NCBI GenBank assembly: GCA_945874095.1
Contig: CAMCFM010000002.1
Span: 1 to 37,126, forward strand
Length of the DNA stretch: 37,126 nt
Reading direction: 5' to 3'
From: Candidatus Kuenenia stuttgartensis
GTDB taxonomy: Bacteria; Planctomycetota; Planctomycetia; Isosphaerales; Isosphaeraceae
Shown: in pieces, positions 26,101-34,100 of the stretch
Position numbering within the stretch: position 1 is the first letter of the stretch
How the letters are laid out: each line of letters begins with the position of its first letter
Notes under the pieces: model-generated
What the model was told of the DNA's origin: nothing
The model's input: the letters and a program-made list of their open reading frames with translations, nothing else
The model's database searches: none
Translations under genes and position numbers: made by a program

Positions 26101-27098
26101 ATTATGTGCCTTTGAACACAAGTATGACGATCCCAGCCGGTTCGGTTTCAGCCACATTTAGTGTCACAGTCTATGGCGACACTCAGTTTGAAAGCGATGA
26201 GACTTTTGCAGTGTATCTGGCGAACCCGAATCGCAACGCGATAATCGCTGTGGGCCGGGCCGTGGGAACGATTGGCAATGACGACGTTCCTTCAGTCACG
26301 ATTGGCGACGTTGAAGAGGTTGAAGGCGACTCAGGCACAACGAGTTATGTCTTCAGTGTTCAGCTTAGTGACGCCTTGGCCACTGATGTGACGATGGGCT
26401 ATTCAACGAGCGATCTGACGGCGATCGCCGGGATTGATTACGAAGCCAAAACTGGAACCTTGGTGATTCCTGCCGGATCACTGGTTGGTACCATCACTAT
26501 AAATGGTTATGGCGACACGACCTTAGAGAACAACGAGCAGTTCAAGGTACTGTTGTCGAACATCTCCTCCAATGCTGTTCTGCAAAATGCGACAGGGATT
26601 GGTACGATCAAGACGGACGACTTCCTGGCCACGACAATCACATCCACGGATACATCCGTGATTGAGGGCAATCGCGGAACGAACGGCATGATCTTTACCC
26701 TGACAAGGTCTGGGAACCTCGATGTGACTTCTTCGATATTCGTCTATACAGACGATACGAACGGAACGGCAACGGAGTGGTACGACTATCGTGGCGACTA
26801 CGGAACAGTCACATTCCAGCCAGGCGAAACGACGAAGACAGTCAGAATCAGGGTTTACGGCGACAAGCAGGTTGAGAGCGACGAAACATTCAAACTGGTT
26901 CTGGCTTATCCAACCAATGCACAACTGGCTGTCGACTCTGTGATCGGCACGATTCTGAACGATGACAACAACGTTCGTGAGTTTTCCGTCACGACGGGTA
27001 ACGGTTTGCCAAACGATCTTCAGACGCTGGTAAATCAGCCTCTCGAATCAGCAGTTCAAACCCTCATCTCGAAAAAACGATCCCGATTGTTTGTCTGA
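23106..27098 (+). CDS. Subtilisin-like serine protease (S8) with seven Calx-beta repeats and N-terminal LEDR motif
   Basis: A 1330-residue secreted or cell-surface protease. It opens with a basic stretch and FANLEDRTVPT (about residues 27-37), a planctomycete sorting-type motif, and has no clear signal peptide. A propeptide/fervidolysin-type region follows (about 45-125). The catalytic domain (about 145-470) has the complete triad: D183 in VDTGV, H239 in DHGTHVAG and S416 in SGTSMATPH, with the oxyanion-hole N336 in AAGN. From about 485 onward there are seven Calx-beta domains of 110-118 residues with the EGNSGT and GDTTVETDET signatures. These are calcium-binding adhesion or spacer modules. 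The first four are nearly identical in DNA. The C-terminus is short and basic, with no LPXTG or PEP anchor. Confidence 0.93.
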   Translation: MRQGQSRFSPRYRVRKSRQFKLEVFANLEDRTVPTMNLATTSVISDEILVQYSSGTNVQLRAQSRYNLNVQLKDEILSAERLNMGDGAMELIKLPAGMSNQKALDWFSRQPGVVFAEPNYHVTASAVSNDTYYTNGQLWGMEGSDSPTSVGPVGTTNIYGINAEAAWNDGQTGSKSIFVGIVDTGVQVTHPDLVDNIWINPYDAVDGIDNDGNGYVDDIHGWDFENNDNSVYDSVDDDHGTHVAGTIGGKGGNGAGVAGVNWNVTMISAKFLGTNGGTTADAVRAIDYITDLKTRHGMDVVATNNSWGGGGYSAALHSAIIRAAKADILTIIAAGNSANNNDSVASYPSNTSTLVGTTTTTAASYEGVIAVASLDSSGAMSSFSSYGKTTVDIAAPGAGIMSSVPSNSYAAYSGTSMATPHVTGSVALLASKYPNATASQLRTAILATAIPTTSVTGKVLSDGRLNVQAALNYSGFNTTPSTPSLSIANVSKAEGNSGTSNLVFTVTLSQAAASAVTVNYATSNLTATAGTDYVAGSGTVTIAAGSTTGTFNVVVNGDTTVETDETVRVTLSGASSNATIGTATATGTITNDDVAPPVLPSLSIANVSKAEGNSGTSNLVFTVTLSQAAASAVTVNYATSDVTATAGTDYVANSGTLTIPAGSTTGTFNVVVNGDTTVETDETLRVTLSGASSNATIGTAMATGTIANDDVAPLPSLSIANVSKAEGNSGTSNLVFTVTLSQAAASAVTVNYATSNQTARSGTDYVAGSGTVTIAAGSTTGTINVVVNGDTTVETDETLRVTLSGASSNATIGTATATGTITNDDVAPPVLPSLSIANVSKAEGNSGTSNLVFMVTLSQAAASAVTVNYATSNLTARSGTDYVAGSGTVTIAAGSTTGTFNVVVNGDTTVETDETLRVTLSGVSSNATIGTATATGTITNDDVTPPTTTPTLSISNATVVEGNSGTSNLVFTVSLSQPTTSSVRFEYYTSGITATPGEDYVPLNTSMTIPAGSVSATFSVTVYGDTQFESDETFAVYLANPNRNAIIAVGRAVGTIGNDDVPSVTIGDVEEVEGDSGTTSYVFSVQLSDALATDVTMGYSTSDLTAIAGIDYEAKTGTLVIPAGSLVGTITINGYGDTTLENNEQFKVLLSNISSNAVLQNATGIGTIKTDDFLATTITSTDTSVIEGNRGTNGMIFTLTRSGNLDVTSSIFVYTDDTNGTATEWYDYRGDYGTVTFQPGETTKTVRIRVYGDKQVESDETFKLVLAYPTNAQLAVDSVIGTILNDDNNVREFSVTTGNGLPNDLQTLVNQPLESAVQTLISKKRSRLFV
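24558..25958 (+). repeat. Four near-identical Calx-beta coding repeats
   Basis: Units begin at 24558, 24909, 25254 and 25605, giving periods of 351, 345, 351 and 354 bp to the next unit at 25959. Long stretches (for example the segments encoding SLSIANVSKAEGNSGTSNL and GTFNVVVNGDTTVETDET) are unchanged between copies apart from scattered, mostly synonymous, substitutions. The three later Calx-beta repeats (from about 25959, 26290 and 26627) are diverged. The pattern indicates recent tandem duplication or gene conversion. Confidence 0.9.
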
Positions 27099-27128
27099 TT
27101 GAGAGTTAGGGTCGGAAACATCCATATG

Positions 27129-27160
27129 AAAAAGGCCAGTCCGCAAGGGCTGGCCTTTTT
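27129..27160. terminator. Intrinsic terminator after the subtilase gene
   Basis: A-run, then GCCAGTCC (27135-27142), loop GCAA, then GGGCTGGC (27147-27154) and a T-run to 27160. The eight-pair stem with an A/T extension works in both directions. It lies 30 bp after the subtilase stop. Confidence 0.93.
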
Positions 27161-27200
27161 CGCTTTAGGGTTGTTCTGGATCAGGTCGAAAAGTACTTCC

Positions 27201-27270
27201 GTTTTTTAAGCGAACCGTGGCCAAGCACACCGCAGATGTTGTCTAGCCGGTCTTGGCGCTAGCTCCGGTT
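27201..27270 (+). repeat. Dispersed intergenic repeat, copy B
   Basis: Same block order as copy A: GTTTTTTAAG, CGAACCGTGG, CACACCG, then the 24-bp stretch 27240-27263 with the GGTCTTGGCGCTAGC core. That 24-bp stretch is repeated without change at 27561-27584 (copy C). Confidence 0.75.
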
Positions 27271-27344
27271 GGATTTGTAAATCGCGGAAACCGGGGTTAG
27301 TGCTCCGTCAAGTCAAGATTGTTGGGTAGGCGTAGGCGGGCGTC

Positions 27345-27488
27345 AATAGGCGTGTCCTCTGGACACCCATAAACCCTGAGCCAGTAGTCTTTTGGGCTCC
27401 GGAGGAGACAACCATTAATAGGCATGTCCTCTGGACATCCATAAACCCTGAACCAATGATTTTTTGGGCTCCGGAGGAGACTCCACAG
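27345..27488 (+). repeat. Two 72-bp tandem repeats with conserved hairpins
   Basis: Units at 27345-27416 and 27417-27488 agree at 58 of the first 65 positions. Each contains a six-pair hairpin around TCT (GTGTCC/GGACAC in unit 1, ATGTCC/GGACAT in unit 2) and the palindrome CTCCGGAG. The outer pair of the hairpin changes from G-C to A-T between units, so pairing is kept. The period is a multiple of three and one minus-strand frame is open through both, but the repeat looks structural and not coding. Confidence 0.85.
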
Positions 27489-27560
27489 CAAACTACCCCA
27501 TTTATAAGGCTTGAGGGGGCACTACTAGTGCCCTGCGGCTAGAGTCAAACGCGGAAACTG

Positions 27561-27584
27561 TGTCTAGCCGGTCTTGGCGCTAGC
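27561..27584 (+). repeat. Dispersed intergenic repeat, copy C (partial)
   Basis: A 24-bp exact match to 27240-27263 of copy B, containing GGTCTTGGCGCTAGC. The upstream blocks of the element (poly-T and CGAACCGTG) are absent. It is preceded by CGCGGAAAC, which also follows copy B at 27284-27292. Confidence 0.7.
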
Positions 27585-27999
27585 CCAAATCTCAGGCTCA
27601 AACTCCAGATTTCAGAACGAGATGGGTAAAAATTGCAAAAAAAACGGAAAAAGTCCGAGCAAAATCGCCTTGATTGGGAACTGATCTGTGTGAGAAGCAA
27701 AAAGCTTTAACGCAGACTAACGCAAGGAGTATCTCGATGAACCGAATTGTACAGGTTTTGGCCGCAGCGTATCCAATGATATACCATGAACATGAATCAT
27801 TCCCGACTTGCCATAGCGGGTGTGCTTCTATAAGCCCGCAAATGCACTCTATGCCGATTGTTGATGCAACTGTCGCGTTTGTGCCTGCAAGTTGCTTTAC
27901 TAATAGCGGGCTGCACTTTCTAGGCCGTTGGGGTTGCCATTGATATTCTTGCTTTGGGATCTCTGTTTTGAAAAGTCTTGCATTAGAAGGAGTTCTGAG

Positions 28000-29883
28000 A
28001 TGACTAAATTGCTGGAACAACTCAGTGAATCTTGGAAAGCCGTTACTAACGCTTGTATTGGAAATATCTCATTGGGACGGATGAATCCTATCGCGGTTTC
28101 GACGGCTATTCTGGTTATGTTGATGTCCGCAGAATCCTCAGCGCAATCCAGAAATGTTTACGTTGGAACCACAGAACAATTTATTGTCAACGGTAATACC
28201 AAGTTGATGATTGGATATCTTTATCAAAAGGGGCAGAACAGAATCCAAAATGTCGAAGTCTACATTGATAAGCCCAGAACAAAAGGCGGCGTGCTTATTG
28301 CTAAAATTGCGGCAAATCAGAAACGGCCGGATTTGAAATCTGTTTTGGGATTAGTGGACGACAAGGTTGGATTCCGTTGGGTCGTGCCAAAAGCTCAGGC
28401 TTTTTCAAACAGGAAGATCTTTGTTTACCCTGAAGGGCAGTATCAGGTTTTACCATCAGGAATTGCAGGGAGTGATTTATCGATTGTACTTGCGCCTTTT
28501 AAAAGCCCTGTTGGTGTGAGTTATGGGGTTTATTCAAAAGGTTCGGAGCAGTTTCTGACAGGTTGGGTTTATGATGAAAATGTCAGTCCTTCTGATATGA
28601 AAGTGCAAGTTTATGTAGATGCCCCACGCTCAAGTGGAGGAAAAATAGTGATGGAGGTGCCGATTGATGAAGATCGTTCGAAGATAGCGAAACTAAACGG
28701 ATTCAAACGGAGCGATATTGGATTTAGCGTTTTACTTCCAGGATGGGTCAGAGATTCAGGGCGGAAGTTATATCTGACTTGTGTTTCGAAGAACCATAAA
28801 GTGATTGACGTTGTTTTTCAGAAATCCGGGCGTATATCGGTTGATGATACTGCATCCCAAAGTTTAGAACTGACTCGCACTGCATCGCCTGCAAGGGTTT
28901 TAAGCTGGAGTCCAGGAATTCGTTCGCCCCGACGGCTTCGGGCTTTGTCACAGTATCCTTGGATCCAATTCGACACCATGACCGACGAATCCGAAGGTGT
29001 GGGTGGGTCAAATTTGTTTTGGCTTGTTTCAACAAGTATGGAGAACCGGAATTACTCTCCTGTACGACCGGATAAGGGTATGAATGCATTATTGCCGAAT
29101 GACCCTCTGTATCAGGTTTTTGCCAGTCAATTAGACGATAAAAAATATTCGCTCCGAATGGTGATGGACAAAATTTCAGGCAAAGATCTTTCAGGTGCTG
29201 ATGTGATTCCGACATTTTTGTTTGGAGCAATTAATGAGAGTTTCGATATTGCGTTTAACGAAATACAAAAGCCAAGGATTGGTGACAATATTTATGTGGA
29301 TATCACTTACCGGATAAACAAATTGATGACAAAGGATACTCGTGGGATTCTACCTCCAAAAGCCAGAGTTTCCGTTGGAGTTGCGACCAGATATCAAGGG
29401 GATAATTACGGCCTTGGGACTCAAGAGAAAAAGTACGTTGAAATCAATCTGGAACGGACTCGATCCTATGATATGTGCCCTCAAAAGGGAGAGGCATATA
29501 GCGGAATCCATTTGCCCTGGAATATTACGAAAACGAATTCGGATCCAGAGGGGATTTATGATTCCAGGCATACCTGGGGGTTGTCTGGTCATAAGCCTGG
29601 GGCATCAGCAATCAGAAATGCAACTACGGGTGGTGAACTCGTATATTATGATGGAAAGGCGATTGAGAATTGGATTGTTAAGAAAGATCTGGATGATGGA
29701 TGGATTAAGCTCAGGATCCCATTTTCATTCCTAATGATACGTTATCCATGGCAGCGATTGCCGGAAAACTGGAATGATGTGCGGATAGGCGGTATTTATT
29801 TAGGATTGGAAATGTGGGGGCGAGGTTTTTTAGATTGGGAAGTTAAAGATGTTAATATTTTTTCAATGAAAAATGTTTTATAG
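28000..29883 (+). CDS. Exported protein of unknown function with a duplicated domain
   Basis: A 627-residue protein that I do not recognise. The ATG at 28000 has AAGGAG upstream at good spacing. An in-frame ATG at 27928 lacks one. A hydrophobic segment (IAVSTAILVMLMSAESSAQS, about residues 32-51) ends in a signal-peptidase-like site. Two similar regions of about 95 residues follow. Each starts with an YVGTTEQF/VYSKGSEQF-type line and contains VEVYIDKPRTKGG or VQVYVDAPRSSGG, then VGFRWVVP or IGFSVLLP. The remaining C-terminal part (about 260-627) has a beta-rich, jelly-roll-like ending (GIYLGLEMWGRGFLDWEVKD would be typical of carbohydrate-associated folds; this is a guess). A terminator follows. 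Confidence 0.75.
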   Translation: MTKLLEQLSESWKAVTNACIGNISLGRMNPIAVSTAILVMLMSAESSAQSRNVYVGTTEQFIVNGNTKLMIGYLYQKGQNRIQNVEVYIDKPRTKGGVLIAKIAANQKRPDLKSVLGLVDDKVGFRWVVPKAQAFSNRKIFVYPEGQYQVLPSGIAGSDLSIVLAPFKSPVGVSYGVYSKGSEQFLTGWVYDENVSPSDMKVQVYVDAPRSSGGKIVMEVPIDEDRSKIAKLNGFKRSDIGFSVLLPGWVRDSGRKLYLTCVSKNHKVIDVVFQKSGRISVDDTASQSLELTRTASPARVLSWSPGIRSPRRLRALSQYPWIQFDTMTDESEGVGGSNLFWLVSTSMENRNYSPVRPDKGMNALLPNDPLYQVFASQLDDKKYSLRMVMDKISGKDLSGADVIPTFLFGAINESFDIAFNEIQKPRIGDNIYVDITYRINKLMTKDTRGILPPKARVSVGVATRYQGDNYGLGTQEKKYVEINLERTRSYDMCPQKGEAYSGIHLPWNITKTNSDPEGIYDSRHTWGLSGHKPGASAIRNATTGGELVYYDGKAIENWIVKKDLDDGWIKLRIPFSFLMIRYPWQRLPENWNDVRIGGIYLGLEMWGRGFLDWEVKDVNIFSMKNVL

Positions 29884-29928
29884 TTGTGATTTGATCGTAA
29901 TTTAATCGTAATTTAAGTCGTACTAATT

Positions 29929-29965
29929 AAACCACTGGCCTGAATAGAGCACAGGCCAGTGGTTT
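29929..29965. terminator. Bidirectional intrinsic terminator between convergent genes
   Basis: AAACCACTGGCCTG (29929-29942) pairs perfectly over 14 bp with CAGGCCAGTGGTTT (29952-29965), loop of nine bases, followed by ATTTTTG on the plus strand. It can serve the 28000-29883 gene and, less strongly, the nuclease gene on the other strand, whose stop lies 15 bp away. Confidence 0.93.
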
Positions 29966-29979
29966 ATTTTTGCAAGGAA

Positions 29980-30960
29980 TTAACGTGTAGGAACCGTTGC
30001 CTTCTCGTTAGCCGGTTTTGGCGTGGTTTTGGATTGATCGGCAGCAATTTTGCGGAGCACATCGGCCAAGCGATATGCCGCCAAGGCGACTTTCTTCTCC
30101 GACAGTTTGCGGGCTCCGGCGGCGTATCCAATGGGGAGTTCGCGGAACCTGTTCTGATCGATCGCCAGGTTGGCGTAAACCACGTCGCGACAAGCTTCTC
30201 CGCCTTCACGGACCCAGTCCTGAATCGCGTTCTTTTCGAGTTCCCTGGTGAAGCTCTCTTTAGGGTAATCACGCAAAAGGCGTCTGGATTCGCGGTCGAG
30301 AGAGGGTGGGTTTTCCTCCCGGCCAAGGATCCCGTCCCAGTAGGCATGAAGATTGTCTGAACCGTTATCGTTAGGCACTTCCACCAGGTTTCCGCCTTGG
30401 TCGCCATTCGGGGTAGCTGGACAGAATCGGGCACCAGCATGAAGCGGCTGGTGGATATCGCCCACCTGATGGATCACCCAGCTCAAGGCAACAGCCCGTT
30501 CGGCCTTGCTGTTTTTCGGTTCGTTGATGGTTTTCAGGTGGGCAAGATAAGTGTTTACGACGTTCTCGTCGGTGGGGCGAGGTTCTTCGATACGCATCGG
30601 TTTATTGCGTTCGTAGACGAGGCGATAGTTGATGTAATGGGCCCGTGGGCGGAAATAGCGAGCGAATTCCGTGTCAGGTCGAGCCTGGTCGGGAAATACC
30701 GAAGCGTTCACGAAAAGGCTGAGGCGTTCGTCGCGCGGGTTGAACCGGGCGTTTCTCCACCAGGTGCGTTCGGCAGGGTGTTCGCGAAGAATTTGGGCGA
30801 GCTTGGATTTGGTGGTTTCATCAAGTTGTTCGAACGCCATCCAGGCGACCAACCTGTGGCCTCGGCCATTCCAGGCTTGGGCAGGATTGGCAAAAATCAT
30901 GGCAGACAAGAACATAACCAAGGATGAAGTCGCAATCAGTCTACGTATAGAATCGCTCAT
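29980..30960 (-). CDS. S1/P1-type zinc-dependent nuclease, secreted
   Basis: A 326-residue single-strand-type nuclease/phosphodiesterase of the S1/P1 family, acting outside the cytoplasm. The signal peptide ends ANPAQA and cleavage would expose W30 as the new N-terminus, which is the required zinc ligand in this family. All nine expected ligands are in place: W30, H35, D91, H108, H164, D168, H174, H205 and D209 (motifs WNGRGH, AHYIN, HQVGDIHQPLH, LHAYWDG). A hydrophilic Lys/Thr/Pro tail of about 20 residues follows the domain. Such enzymes are known in plants and fungi and also occur in bacteria. Expected products are 5'-nucleotides from DNA or RNA. It lies downstream of the RTX-like gene, separated by a terminator. 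Confidence 0.93.
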   Translation of the reverse strand: MSDSIRRLIATSSLVMFLSAMIFANPAQAWNGRGHRLVAWMAFEQLDETTKSKLAQILREHPAERTWWRNARFNPRDERLSLFVNASVFPDQARPDTEFARYFRPRAHYINYRLVYERNKPMRIEEPRPTDENVVNTYLAHLKTINEPKNSKAERAVALSWVIHQVGDIHQPLHAGARFCPATPNGDQGGNLVEVPNDNGSDNLHAYWDGILGREENPPSLDRESRRLLRDYPKESFTRELEKNAIQDWVREGGEACRDVVYANLAIDQNRFRELPIGYAAGARKLSEKKVALAAYRLADVLRKIAADQSKTTPKPANEKATVPTR

Positions 30961-31039
30961 GCAGGGGCCTTTCAGAATGTCAGGGATGATTCACAAGGGG
31001 ATCATTGATAAATATTAATATAGTCCATGATGGCTTCAT

Positions 31040-31077
31040 AAAAAAAGGCGAGACCTCTGCAATGAGAGGTCTCGCCT
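31040..31077 (-). terminator. Intrinsic terminator of the RTX-like gene
   Basis: Read on the minus strand, AGGCGAGACCTCT pairs with AGAGGTCTCGCCT (31046-31058 with 31065-31077), 13 perfect pairs with a six-base loop, then a T-run (A-run on plus at 31040-31046). It lies about 40 bp after the stop of the 31116-34781 gene. Confidence 0.95.
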
Positions 31078-31115
31078 GTACTTTAGTCAGCGATCACGTG
31101 GTGATTAACCGCAGA

Positions 31116-34100
31116 TCACTTTTTGGCTTTGTCAGTTGTTTTGGCTTTGGCAGTTGCTTTGGCTTTGGCAGGTGTCAGCTTATTGGCTGACATGCTGGCG
31201 GCCTTGACTGTCACTTTTGGTTTTACAGAAGCCGATGCGGTGGTGATCACCGTCCGGCCCCGTGCGATCATCTCAGACAGAGGTGGTTGTTCGACAACTG
31301 TACCGTTGCTGAAGATATGACCGGTGTAGTAGAAGGCAGGAATTCTGTACGAAAGAGAATTCGCATTGACTGGGACGGCTGGGGTTGGAGGCTCAGACAG
31401 AACACCTTGCTTGTAGATGTGCTGGAAGCCACCATCAAGAGCTGTTCGGTCGTAATTCTTCTCCGTGGCCTGATGGGTAAAGGCCATGTCGTTGCCTGAA
31501 CCACCGAGCACGGTTTCGCGGATGTTGTCCGCACCGGCGTCGAGTAGATTGTCGCCGTTGCCGCCGTCCACTTTGTCGAAGCCGTTGCCGCCGAGCATGG
31601 TGTCATTGCCGTCGTTTGGCAGGCCCGACTTGCGAGGTTTGTGCTTGGTGTTCGCGGTTTCAGGGGTCCCGCCAAGCATGTAGTCGTTGCCAAGGCCACC
31701 GTACATCATGTCGTTGCCAAGGCCACCGATCAGGCTGTCGTTGCCGGCTTCGCCCCAGATGCTGTCGTTGCCGTCTCCACCGTTGATGAAGTCGTTGCCA
31801 GCACCACCGAGTAGCAGGTCATTGCCTTCGCCGCCATCGATGGAGTCGTTACCGTTTCCACCGTTGAGGACATCGTTCAGGCCCGTACCGTAGATCGTAT
31901 CGTTGCCGTTGCCACCGTTGACAATATTGAAGCCATCGATGAAGTCGTTGCCGTCTCCACCGTTGATCACGGTTGAGATCTGGTCAAAAGCATCAGCAGT
32001 GATGGAGATATTGTCGTTACCGGCACCGGCGTCGAGGTTCAGCGTGTCGCCTGGCTTGACCGAATTGAACAGACGGACCAAGGCAGGCAGGCCGTTGATA
32101 TTGACCTGGCCAGGCGATGGAGTGGTGATCACGATGGTGTCACCTACGTCCGTACCACTGACGTTGGCTACGTTCCCCGTAGAACCTGGAGCGAATGCCG
32201 CGTCGACCAATGTCATGCTGGTCTGTTGCATGTTGCCGACGTTGAAGGTGTCGCCACCTGAACCACCAACCAGAGAGACATGCTCAAGGTCGGTCGCCGA
32301 TGCGGACCCATTGCCGACGATTTGAATCAAAGCCAGGTTCGAGAGGCCAGGGCCAACGATACCAGGGGCAGCAGGGCCAGGAATGCTCGAGGTGGAGAAG
32401 ACATTGCTTGAGGTTGCGGATCCATTGAAGACGAGTGCGTCCTGGCCTTGGCCACCGCCAATCACGTCGTTCCCGTCACCAAGATTCCAAATGAACACAT
32501 CAGAGCTATCGCCACCACTGAGGCTATCATCACCAAGACCACCAACGATGATGTCGTTTCCGCCATCGCCAGTGATGCTGTCGTTTCCGGCCAGACCACT
32601 GAGGAAGTCGTCTCCAGAATCACCGTTGATCAGGTCGGATGAGCCGCCACCTGTGATGGTGTCGTTCCCTGATCCTCCATTGAGCTCAGAGTAGAGAGCA
32701 AACGCAGGGCCTGTGATTGTGTCATTATTTGAGCCACCAAACACTTCCACGTGACCGTTGTTTATACCGGTCATGTTCACGGTATCGTTGCCGATTCCGC
32801 CATAGGCCAGAATCGTGATCGGATAGGCTGAAGCTGTGGCCAGAGTGGTTGCTGTGATGGAATCGTCGCCAGCAAAGCCGTTGATATCGATCAGGCCAAC
32901 TCCGCTGGCTGTGCTTGTCACACCATTGAGAGACAAGTTATAAGTCTGAGTGGCCGTCTCAGTGACCGCAATCGTGTCACCTTGATTTGAGCCGTTCAGG
33001 AGAACTTTGTCTTCGCCAGAGCCACCGACGAAATTCGCGGCGGCAGATGTTGGGTTGATCAGCAACGTATCGTTGCCGACACCGCCGGTGTAATTGATAA
33101 TGCTGGAGTTGTTGGCGGTGACTTCGAGGGAGTCGTTCCCAGCCAAGCCATTCAGGCTCATAACATCCTGCGAATTATTGAAATTCAGAAGGATGGAATA
33201 GTAAGGCAACCCGATGATCTGAAGGGAATCAGGTGTCGCGGTGGCGTCAACACGCAGGTTGTCGTCGCCTTGTGTGGCTTCGTAAGTCGCAGTGTTGGCA
33301 GCACCTACAACAGCTTGAACCGTTAGGGTTTCCACTGTGGTGTTTGAGAGATCCAGAATGTCGAATGCGTTCGACGTATCGGATGTGCCCAGCAGGTAGA
33401 TGGCGTTTACGCTGTTCGAGAGCAACTGTGGATCCGTATTCCCATTGATCACCGTGTGAAGGGTGTTGCTCAGGTCAGCAAAGATCTGGGTATTGCTGGC
33501 TTGAACAAAAAGGGTGTTGATCCCTGTATTGCCTTCAAAATAGCTACCAATACTGAGTGGGCCATTTTGAATGTAGGTGTCGGAGTCTTCGCCACCATAG
33601 AAAGCGTCAGAGCCGGCACCGCCCTGAAAGGTATCGTTTCCGATCTCACCAAGAGCCGAGGCTTGAAAAATCGCATCGACAGACTTGAGTGTCGTATCAA
33701 TAAAGTCATCGCCCTGCCCCAGCCACGAACGGACACCAATAGCGTTCGTATCGCTTCCGCCGGCATCAAGGCTTGAGCTGAGGAAAACGTTGTCGGATCC
33801 ATCGCCAGCATAGAGCTGAATCACGGAAACGCCGGTGACTTCCATAGTCGATGTCAAGCCATTTACCGAAATGGTGACGAGAGCGTCAGATGCACGCAAG
33901 ACTTGATCGATTGTGATGTTATCGCCGAGAACTGTTCCCCTGGCGACGATCTGGTTGCTATCCACTGCAGCAGAGTCAATGATCGTGTCATTGCCGGTAG
34001 AAAGAAGATAGGTGTCATCGCCGATCCCACCGTCGAGAACATCGTTGCCAGCACCACCCTTGAGCGTATCGTTGCCAGCACCACCACCGAGGGCAACTCC

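Larger units (their letters stand above)
27161..27999. repeat. Noncoding repeat island
   Basis: About 840 bp without a supported gene. It holds copies B and C of the GGTCTTGGCGCTAGC element, two 72-bp tandem units, a 17-bp palindrome GGGCACTACTAGTGCCC at 27517-27533, the 40-bp sequence shared with 5769-5808 (here 27586-27625), and imperfect direct repeats of an ATAGCGGG...TTCTA..GCC pattern at 27813-27836 and 27903-27926. The last 60 bases lead into the Shine-Dalgarno sequence of the next gene. Several small reading frames cross it but none shows protein-like composition. Confidence 0.7.

Noticed and set aside
27297..27491. Minus-strand reading frame of 64 residues with two 24-residue repeats
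   Set aside because: It is a by-product of the 72-bp tandem units, whose period is a multiple of three. The differences between units favour hairpin pairing over peptide conservation, and no good start signal was seen.
27598..28020. Minus-strand reading frame of 140 residues across the repeat island
   Set aside because: It crosses the shared 40-bp repeat, the ATAGCGGG repeats and the start of the next gene, and shows no domain or signal. The plus-strand gene at 28000 has a clear ribosome binding site.
30397..30927. Plus-strand frame of 176 residues opposite the nuclease gene
   Set aside because: The minus-strand frame has a signal peptide and all nine zinc ligands. The plus-strand frame shows no recognisable feature.
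31500..31900. Regularly spaced short repeats (GTCGTTGCC) resembling an array
   Set aside because: The period of about 27 bp corresponds to the nine-residue RTX repeats of the minus-strand gene. There are no spacers of CRISPR type and no cas genes.
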